A DNA stretch of 64,000 nucleotides, taken from NCBI GenBank assembly GCA_013146195.2, contig CM028378.1, positions 10,097,350 to 10,161,349 on the forward strand, given 5' to 3'. A model generated the notes under the pieces. That model worked only from the letters and a program-made list of their open reading frames with translations, was not told the origin of the DNA and did no database searches. This document shows, piece by piece, positions 56,690 to 64,000 of the stretch. Positions within the stretch are counted from its first letter, which is position 1. Each line of letters begins with the position of its first letter. Origin of the DNA: Codonopsis lanceolata. Its lineage: Eukaryota; Streptophyta; Magnoliopsida; Asterales; Campanulaceae. The position numbers and the translations under genes were made by a program.

Positions 56690-57105
56690 AAGATCAAGTA
56701 ACAAGTGAAAAGAAATTATGAATTGCGTGAAGATCACGAAATCAACTTCTCCCTTTTTCTCTTATAGATTAGCCTACGAATCTTGTCGTTCTTCTTCACG
56801 GTACATGTAAGATTTTATATCGTAGACATATTTTTGCCAAGGTACAATGTATGTATTAGCTAGAATCCGTCAGATTCCGTGATAGATTAGACTGAACTTT
56901 CCTTTTCAATTAGCAAGATCTAGCTAGGGTTTATGACATACAATTGATAGGATTCCAAGAAAACAAGAATGGATGTAAATGAAAGTATGAAACGACAGCC
57001 AAAAACATGACCGAATTTACTTGATATTTGAAGAAATGGATGATCAAAATTTTGGACTAAAAACATTAATTCAATATCTTTCTTGTAAATTGACAGACGA
57101 CACAA
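56690..57105 (-). repeat. Third, partial copy of the chimeric gene's first intron
   Basis: Degenerate match to 54428-54725 in the same orientation: AATTGCGTG(A/G)AGAT, ATTCCAA(G/C), GCCAAAAACATGAC and GATGATCAAAATTTTGGACT are shared in order. Coding exons are absent. Confidence 0.65.
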
Positions 57106-57431
57106 AGAATATACATCAAGAAGAAACTTTGAACTTTATCTCCCCCAATAAATTTGTCGTTCTACAAACTTTTGAGGATGACGATCCGAGCAATGACACC
57201 TCTCAGATTGAAGCTCTAAATTTGGAAACCTCACGTCACAGTTTTCGGATGTGCAATCCTGCTTCAATTCCAGTCACAGTCAGAACAACCCGTCCTCGCA
57301 AGAAAAATCCCAATTTTCGTTTTATTAGTTTTCTTTATTTGTTTATTAGGTTTATTTTATTTTGCTTGTTTTTCAAAGGTAAGACTCATTTGTCCCCCAT
57401 TTTTGATAGCAGCAGCACAAAATCTTCTTAG
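57021..57431 (+). other. Open frame of unknown nature before an LTR
   Basis: Reads through intron-copy sequence into NFISPNKFVVLQTFEDDDPS and RHSFRMCNPASIPVTVRTTR, ending in the LTR. The middle part vaguely recalls retroelement ORF1 text, but I cannot assign it. Confidence 0.2.
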
Positions 57432-57645
57432 TCTGCTTTGGAAACATTTTTGTATCCTTCTGTCCATAATCAATTATCTTGATTGATTAGCTTGATTTAT
57501 TGTATCCTTCTGTTCACAGTCAATTAGCTTGATTGATTATCCTGATTTATTGTAATTAGAGATTAGGAATATCTTATTCTTGCCAAGCAATTCAACTTTG
57601 TATAAGTAAGTCTTGAAATCAAAGGAAAGGCCACAGCTGATTTTG
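57404..57645 (+). mobile_element. LTR related to the one at 43770-43995
   Basis: TGATAGCAGCAGCACAA, then GATTGATTAGC..TGATTTATTGTA, ATTAGAGATTAGG, TTGCCAAGCAA and CAACTTTGTATAA in the same order as the Copia LTR at 43.8 kb. A 50-60 bp part (CTTCTGTCCA...TTGATTGATTA) is duplicated. No pol gene adjoins, so it is a solo LTR or a truncated element. Confidence 0.65.
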
Positions 57646-57649
57646 TGAA

Positions 57650-58540
57650 GGGAAGCGGATTTAAGGCAAAAGCGTCATGTTATGGTGCCAAGCAATTAAC
57701 TTCATGAAAATGTTGGTTTTATTATCAAGAATGTCGTTGCATCATGGAAAAATTAAGCTTATTATCAATATATTCCGTAAACAAGTTCCTGTAAAATGTA
57801 GATATAATTTGCTCTTACTTTTTATGAATGCTTTAATCAAATGAATGGGCTATTTGCATGGAATATAACAAATTCCTATGTAAGTAATTCGAAAATTGAT
57901 GAATATAGAATGAACATCAGTCTCTATCATGACGACCTTGCTTGACATCAATTACAACAAAAAGAAGAATCGTCATCTGTCTCTATAATGCTCTTTTTTT
58001 GTTTTCAAGGAAAAATTAAGTGATGTTTCTAAGTTTCTTTTTCATAAGCCCATAATACATTGATTAAAAGTTAAAACAATGCTTTATTGTATTGTTACAA
58101 TGAATGACTCGATTCTAGACAAAGGGTCGAATCCAACATATTTATGAAACCACTAACTTTTTATTCCCTAAAAATGAAAATTGGAAACATCATAAATTAT
58201 GAAATGAAAAAAATGTTTAACAATTGGAGACATAATGAAATATGACATTAAAAAATGATAGCAACCGAAAACATATATTTATGAAATTACGAAAATGTTA
58301 AAAATAGGAATCATAATTTAATTTAAAATAAAAAAATGTTAAGGACAAAGACATGTTAAGGACAAAGTTATTATACGTTATTATATAAAACCCAAATGAC
58401 AAGTGGATGTAAAAGATTGTACTCCACCATTTTCATGGTTTATATATATACATGGAGATGTTAAGCTAGAGCCAAGTCTAATGGCCGTAGTTCTGCAAAC
58501 CTCAATCCCAACCTTGGTGTCAAGCCGCAACAACAGAAAC
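57650..58540. other. No gene recognised
   Basis: AT-rich, with scattered A-rich phrases such as ATGTTAAGGACAAAG repeated near 58336 and 58352. Nothing else seen. Confidence 0.4.
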
Positions 58541-58559
58541 GGCAAGATGTGACCTCATC

Positions 58560-58800
58560 TGGTGCAGCGTTTTGAAAACGCAGCTTTTTCTAAACGCAAT
58601 GTTTTTAAAATGCATCATTTTCAAAATGTAATTTTTTTCTTGTAAACATGTTTGGAAAACTATTTCAAAACGTTATTTCTATAAACAAAATAATTGTAAA
58701 CGCAACACATTTTTAAAACGCTGCGTTTTAAAAAATCTTGCATTGAAATACTTTTATAGAGAAAACGTTGCGTTTTTTACCAACGTTTTGAAACAAGCTT
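58560..58800. mobile_element. Palindromic MITE-like block (AACGCAG/CTGCGTT motifs)
   Basis: CAGCGTTTTGAAAACGCAGC near 58564 and AAAACGTTGCG...CAACGTTTTGAAAC near 58763 face each other, and AAAACGC(A/T)/GCGTTTT phrases fill the inside. The ends fit an old foldback element. Confidence 0.45.
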
Positions 58801-58929
58801 ATTACACTACTACCTAATCTCCACTTATCCATGTTTTTGTTGCAGCCATTGTTTATTGTCTCGGAGATACAATTGATATCAACAATGATTCTCCCAACCG
58901 TCCACACCTATCTTATTGATAATTAGGTC

Positions 58930-59290
58930 GATCAATTGGGTTGGGTTGGATTTGGGTAATTGGTTGAAACAGCTCGAAATCCGTTATAACCCATATATCA
59001 AACGGGTTGAAATGGGTGGGTCAAAATGAGTCGGGTTGAAACGGGTGACGGGTTGAAATAGGTCGACCTGTCTCAATCCAAAAATTTCCCCCAAAAAACA
59101 TACATTCATAACATAAAAAGTCACAGATCAAAATGGATAACGGCTCCAACCCGTTTTAACCCGACACAATCCAACCCATTAATATTATTGGATCGAAACG
59201 GGTTACCCGTTTCAACCCAAAAACAAACATTAATGAGTTCGATAATTAGTAGGTTGGATTGAGTGGGTTAATGGGTAATGGATTATAATT
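58930..59290. repeat. GGGTTGAAACGGGT-rich block with inverted halves
   Basis: GGGTTG(G/A)A-type phrases face right in the left half (58940-59070), and CCGTTTCAACCC/CCAACCC-type phrases face left in the right half (59148-59220). This is a known style of subterminal repeat in plant DNA transposons. No TIR was fixed. Confidence 0.55.
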
Positions 59291-59423
59291 ACCAAGCTTA
59301 CAAAAAAAGAGACGAGGGTTGGGCATGCTTAATTTTTCATTTACTGATTTATATATATTATGTTGAATAACATCAATTATTCAAGCAAAAATTGAGTTAA
59401 CAAAAGAAAAAGGAGAGACACTT

Positions 59424-59495
59424 AGTATAACGTAAATACACTAATAACAGCTGCCAGACTTAGTATAACATAAATACACTAATAACAGCTGCCAC
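59424..59495 (+). repeat. Tandem duplication of about 38 bp
   Basis: CTTAGTATAACGTAAATACACTAATAACAGCTGCC is repeated at once with a single difference (CATAAA for CGTAAA). Confidence 0.9.
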
Positions 59496-59941
59496 ACCAT
59501 CTCTGTTTTAACGGATACCCTTGACCCCACCCACCACGTATTATAAAAAAGTGATATTCCATCTTACGTATTAGAATCTTACAGGAGACCTACTTTTCTT
59601 AAAACTACAAAATTCTTCCAAGAGTGCATGCTGATTCTAAAAATTAAAATATTAAAGCATTAAAACAAAATAATGATTCTGAAAACACCATATCAACAGT
59701 ATTGTAGTGAAAATTAGTAATTAATTGACCGCAAAATGTGATTAATCAAGGGCATACAATTTAAGTAGGTAATTTAGAACATGAGTTCAAGAAAGCAAGC
59801 CTTAACTTCATACATATGTACATGCCATTGACAACAGAACTACAACAAAATCTAGACAGTATCTTGATTAGTTAATCCACCATGAAAATTTCATAACTTA
59901 AGTGCATGCTGATAAAACATGCACCAGCACTGTGCTCCATA

Positions 59942-60230
59942 CTACCATAGGCCATAGTACTCCCAAAGTGATTTTGGGGGTTCAAGCTTGCATGTAGGGC
60001 CTGCTTCATCCTTTTCCTGGCCTTCATTGTTCAAAAACTCATCCACCAGCAAGGGCCGAATTGGTACGACAATGTTGTTTAACATAAGTGTTTTCTGGTT
60101 CGGCATTGAGATCCACCACATCGCTTTTTGACTCCTCTTTGACCCTCCCATCCAAAATCACTGTGATAATCAAAGAATGCTTATACTTCATTGCAGCGTC
60201 CCTAGTACAGTCCCATTTGCAATAGTAACT
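59942..60230 (-). pseudogene. Unrecognised coding remnant
   Basis: Two overlapping minus-strand frames look codon-like. One reads MKYKHSLIIT, VILDGRVKEESKSDVVDLNA and EPENTYVKQ. The other, in a different frame downstream, reads NNIVVPIRPLLVDEFLNNEG, KDEAGPTCKLEPPKSLWEYY and GLW, stop. A single frameshift near 60075 would join them. I do not recognise a family. It is next to the B3 pseudogene but on the other strand. Confidence 0.3.
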
Positions 60231-60306
60231 AGCTGAGGGGTGACATTAGGCTAGCAGCATTTCTATGATGAACTGAGGGACTCATGGAAAGAGGTGGATA
60301 GGTTGA

Positions 60307-60767
60307 TGATGTGCAGCTGGTGTTTTATGACAAGTCAATGAGGGCGTGGGAATTTAGGTATTGTTATTGGAAGAGTAGTTGGAGTTATGTTTTCACCAGG
60401 GGTAGGAATGAGTTTATGAAGGCAAAGAGATTGAAGACGAAGGACACAATAGTTTTCTCTCTTTGTTGACACATTGACAATGATGGGGTAAATGATGCAT
60501 GGTCATTCAACTGAATTGATGTGAGCTTCTATGATGGATTGGAAAACAACACTGAAAGTGCTAAGGGTTCAGGAGGATTTGGGAAAATGTTAAGGAAGAA
60601 TTTGAGGAACGGGACAACTACCAGAGCCCGGGAGATATTCTGAGGTCACCGAGGAACACAAGGAACCTGACCGAGTGAAGGAATCGGTAGGTGTCGATTC
60701 TGTTCCCTCTCCCTCTAAGAAGAAAGGTTTTAGGCTTTTTGGCAATGTTTATGAACTACCCATTTAG
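60307..60767 (+). pseudogene. RAV-like B3-domain transcription factor fragment
   Basis: Reads DVQLVFYDKSMRAWEFRYCY, WKSSWSYVFTRGRNEFMKAK and RLKTKDTIVFSLC, then TGA. This is the C-terminal two-thirds of a B3 domain of the RAV/AP2-B3 type (usual pattern W.FRY.YW.SSQSYV.T.GW..FVKEK.LK.GD...F). After further stops and a frameshift, SPSKKKGFRLFGNVYE precedes TAG. RLFGN is one residue off the R/KLFGV repression motif that follows the B3 domain in RAV proteins. The AP2 domain and the start of B3 are missing, and no clear exon lies upstream within 300 bp. RAV proteins repress transcription from CACCTG-type sites; this copy cannot. Confidence 0.75.
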
Positions 60768-60769
60768 CA

Positions 60770-61344
60770 CATTGGATCATAAATGATTGGGGGCCTAAGA
60801 GCCTACAAAACAAAGTTAGCAATAGTATTAGAAGCAGAATAATCACTCTGCTGGCATACTACACTCTTAGAAAAAGCATGCATTACATAAATTATCAACG
60901 CTATGATGGGGCAATACAACACTTAACAAAACACTCGAAACCCTAAAAAAGAATCATGTACTTCCTCCGTTACTAAGAAGAAAAATGTATTTCATGTCAT
61001 GTTTGACGCAATACACAAATTTAAAAAATTATAATCGACTGTATATAATAGTTTGTATTTTTTGAGGATACCCACGTGAAAATAGTTAAAGTGATAATCA
61101 AATCAATGGAAAAATGATAGAGGTAACTACCCAAAAAGAAAACATAGTAAAAAAGTGAACACTTTTTTTTGGAATAGCGTAAAAAAAAGATTTGTTTTTA
61201 GGATAGGAGGGAGTACATAATATCCTCTATTGGCCAACATTCTATTAAATGTATGAAAAAGTTATCATAAGATAGAAGCATACATGTTCTTCGATCTAGT
61301 AGATTATATTTATGGAACTTTAAATCTAAAACAATGTGACTGTC
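60770..61344. other. No gene recognised
   Basis: AT-rich flank of the Copia element. It contains an A-rich/T-rich block at 60960-61215 with the look of a decayed MITE (CTCCGTTACTAAGAAGAAA... and ...TTAGGATAGGAGGGAGTAC). Confidence 0.4.
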
Positions 61345-61601
61345 TATCCTATTAGCTGTGAAGATTGTAATTGATTGTCCAGAAATTACCGTGATATTGT
61401 AATCAATATAGACTACTATATTTAGATGTGATTAGCCATGATTTTAGGATTATATTTAAGGAATGTTAGACTTTGTAAAGCAATATATATTCTGCATACA
61501 ATATTGAATAAGATACGGGTTGATAATTTCTCGCTATCTCTTTTCTCTCTCTTCCTCACCAGCTTTCTTTGTCTATTTCAAACATGGTATCGAGAGCCAT
61601 C

Positions 61602-62075
61602 CATGGTAGGCTCATCCCTATCCAATGATCCTACAAACTCTCAAACCAACTCACGACCAAAAGGTATACTCTTCCTATTTTCTACAACCCAGCCGTGGCA
61701 TTCTTCCAACTCCTTACCCCTGCCGAACTCCAATTTTCTAGATACCGATGTCACATGTCAAATATGCTTCAAGAAAGGTCACGTGCTCAAGTTTGTTCAC
61801 ATAGGTATAACGCACGTTGCTCAAAACGTAACCATATATTCTGGACTCGGGGCTACCAATCACATGACTGACCCGCCATCTCTACGAATATTCTCCGTAT
61901 CTGTAACGAGTCGTGACTTTTGGCAATGGGTCTCGCTTTACGTATATCGCATATTGGTAAATCATCTCTTCAGTCTAGTAATCGTTCCTTTTCTCTCAAT
62001 AATGTTCTATATGTCCCAAGTTTACATAAACCGTTATTATCTATTCGCATATTGCTCGACTTGTTGCTCAGGGCT
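61602..62075 (+). pseudogene. Copia gag end and protease remnant
   Basis: MVGSSLSNDPTNSQTNSRPK begins the coding zone. A zinc-knuckle start, CQICFKKGHVL, follows at about 61754; the rest of the knuckle is out of frame. Then comes GATNHMTD (about 61850), the protease active-site region, with the catalytic Asp codon altered in this reading. NNVLYVPSLHKPLLSI (about 62000-62045) matches the protease to pre-integrase linker in another frame. From about 62060 the text switches to reverse transcriptase, so the integrase is deleted. Confidence 0.8.
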
Positions 62076-63370
62076 TTAGTCAACAAGCGGATTGGACTTC
62101 GATGAAACCTTCACCAGCTGGTCAAGCCCTCCACGATTCGAACCGTTCTCGCTTAGCCCATTCTCGTAAATGGGACATTAAACAACTTGATGTTCTAACG
62201 CCTTCCTAAATGGGTTTCTTCAAGAGGATGTTTTTATGAGACAACCACCGGGGTTTGTTGATGAGTCGGCTCCCTCTCATGTGTGTAAGCTCGACAAAGC
62301 CCTTTATGGACTTAAACAGTCCCCCCGAGCTTGGTTCCATCGTCACATGAGTTTCTCATTGGGCACGGTTTCTTCAACAGATCGATTCATCGCTGTTTAT
62401 CCCAAGATATACCGGGTAATTCTACGGTCCTTCTCTTGGTATACGTAGACGATATAATCATCACTGGTACATCTTCGGCTGTGGTTGCTTCAGTCATTAA
62501 CGACATTTGTGCTACGTTTGATACACGTCAATTGGGAGATTTGGGTTACTTCTTGGGCATTGAGGCTTCTAGATCCGGTGCTACTTCCTCAAATTATGTC
62601 AAACCCGGTATGCTTTAGATCTTCGAGCGTTTTGGTATGACCGATCAGAACCCGCCTCCACCCCAAATGGTCTCGATTAAATGTATCGATGGCGATTTAT
62701 TGTCCGATGCTACACTTTTTCGTAGCATGATTGGTGGATCGCAATATCTTACATTGACAAGACCGGACATTGCCTTTTCTGTCAATCAAGTTTGCCAATT
62801 CATGCACCGCCCTCGAACAAGTCACTTGCAAGCGGCTAAACGAATCCTTCGGTTTATTAAAGGCACTTTAAGTTTGGGTCTCATGTTTTATTCATCCACC
62901 GATGTTTCTCGGGCCTTCTCGAGATTCGGATTGGGTGATCCCAATGACCGACTGGCCTACCACCGGTGCTTGCATTTATCTTGGTCCGATTTGGTATCGT
63001 GGACGGCGAAGAAGCAACCTGGGGCCTCGCGGTCAGCGTGAAGCCGAGTACCGTGCGGCCACCACCGCCGGAACTTAAGTGGTTTGCTTACTTGTTTCGT
63101 GAGCTTGACATTCCCATCTCTCCTCCCTCGTTACATTGCGATAACATTTCTGCGTTGAAAATGGCTCGTAATCCAGTTTTCCATGCTCGCACGCGCCACA
63201 TAGAAATTGATTATCATTTCCTTCGGGAGTTGGTTACTTGTGGTTTTGTGAAACTCCATTACGTTCCATCCGAGGACCAACTGGCCGACTTGTTCACAAA
63301 AGGCTTACCTAAACCAAGGTTCCAGGCTTTATATGTCAAGCTGCGTCTCCCTTTTGGTCGTCTGGCTTGA
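62060..63370 (+). pseudogene. Copia reverse transcriptase and RNase H, frameshifted
   Basis: Reverse transcriptase text starts near 62065 and, through several frames, gives [52 protein letters not shown] (62440-62475, the catalytic YVDD box intact) and DLGYFLGIEASRS. After a stop near 62618 come MIGGSQYLTLTRPDIAFSVN, HLQAAKRILRFIKGTLSLGL, a shifted RNase H core, SWTAKKQ, ELKWFAYLFRELDIPISPPS, LHCDNISALKMARNPVFHAR and SEDQLADLFTKGLPKPRFQA, ending at TGA (63368-63370) beside the polypurine tract. At least four frameshifts make it non-functional, so it could move only with enzymes supplied by relatives. Confidence 0.9.
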
Positions 63371-63600
63371 GGGAGGGTATTAGCTGTGAAGATTTTACAG
63401 TGATATTGTAATCAATATAAACTACTATATTTAGATGTGATTAGCCATGATTTTAGGATTATATTTAAGGAATGTTAGACTTTGTAAAGCAATATATATT
63501 CTGCATACAATATTGAATAAGATACGGGTTGATAATTTCTGTCTATCTCTTTCTATCTCTCTTCCCTCACCAGCTTTCTTTGTCTATTTCAAACATATCC

Positions 63601-64000
63601 CAAACAGGTAATCATATGCTACGAATTTTAATAACTGAGCTGATAAGCATACAAAGTCGCTAATGATTATAATGTAAATCCATAGGCACGTTTATCTACA
63701 AGAAGAGTGATAAGGGCAAGACAGGTCAAAGAGCCTTATTCAATTTTTCATAAAGGTGGGACATCCAAAATGGATCGTCCTAAATATAATTCCACCCCAA
63801 ACATGAGGAAATACTACCAAGTAGACATAAAAAATAGATAGGATTGCCTATACTCATGGATCTTATGGTCACATTGATTTTTCAACTCTTTCAATACAAT
63901 CATTCTATGTCGAGAACATCAACAAAAATGTAAGATGACAAGATACAATTTCAAGAATGCCTTCACCACTTACCTTGTGTAAGCTGAAATGCTATGAATA
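63601..64000. other. Right flank, no gene recognised
   Basis: About 400 bp to the window end. A phrase AAGGTGGGACATCCAAAATGG near 63753 has no recognised family. Nothing coding is seen. Confidence 0.5.

Larger units (their letters stand above)
61350..63595 (+). mobile_element. Complete but deleted Ty1-Copia element, 2246 bp, TSD TATCC
   Basis: 5' LTR 61350-61584 and 3' LTR 63378-63595 start TATTAGCTGTGAAG and end TTTCAAACA. They differ by an indel of about 16 bp near the start and a few substitutions. The element is flanked by TATCC at 61345-61349 and 63596-63600. The primer site TGGTATCGAGAGCC (61585-61598) and the polypurine tract TTGAGGGAGGG (63367-63377) are in place. Internal length is only about 1.8 kb because the integrase region is missing. 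LTRs start TA rather than TG. Confidence 0.95.

Overview
The window reads as nuclear DNA of a flowering plant, probably a eudicot. Its repeats are those of plant genomes: Helitrons, CACTA elements with TnpD-type and Transposase_24-type proteins, Copia and chromovirus Gypsy elements, a plant LINE and MITE-like elements. The host-gene pieces are plant families (ROP GTPase, DUF247, VAN3-binding/DUF828, RAV-type B3, PXY-like LRR, TM9SF). A run of 100 N at 35680-35779 marks an assembly gap. I find no intact single-copy host gene, rRNA, tRNA or CRISPR; nearly everything is mobile or derived from mobile DNA.

Layout. 1-4260: a decayed Helitron (minus strand) with RepHel and RPA-like exons, split by a 2.04-kb insertion. 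4.4-9.2 kb: LTR fragments, an AT-rich ~150-bp tandem array and the 3' end of a Copia (Sirevirus-like) element. 9.6 kb: a Helitron 3' terminus. 9941-20116: CACTA element 1, carrying Transposase_24/DUF8039-type exons, a VAN3-binding-like fragment, a 0.68-kb direct repeat and an intronless ROP GTPase retrocopy. 20115-34143: a minus-strand Gypsy remnant (3' LTR, PPT, end of pol) split at its PPT/LTR boundary by CACTA element 2 (21225-33428). CACTA 2 carries TnpD and Transposase_24 genes, pieces of three host genes (an atypical SDR, DUF247, TM9SF) and a LINE fragment.

34.1-42.3 kb: an LTR of the TGTAAGACCCC type, the gap, A-rich DNA, a 1.7-kb array of about 45 imperfect palindromes, then an LTR with a TATA box and a Tat/Ogre-like primer site. 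42.8-44.0 kb: the end of a Copia pol gene plus its 3' LTR. 44.0-54.9 kb: two inverted copies of a chimeric gene (unknown N-terminal exons joined to a PXY-like LRR piece) around a 7.3-kb AT-rich spacer that holds Helitron ends, a Mutator-like element and repeats. 55-61 kb: a TIR element, a third partial copy of the chimeric gene's intron, LTR remnants, palindromic repeats and a RAV-like B3 pseudogene. 61350-63595: a complete but integrase-deleted Copia element with a 5-bp target duplication.

The two observations I rate highest are the palindrome array at 38.29-39.97 kb, whose two arms change together while a GGAT loop stays fixed, and the two CACTA elements that between them contain pieces of five unrelated host genes. 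All calls come from reading the sequence; no similarity search was run.
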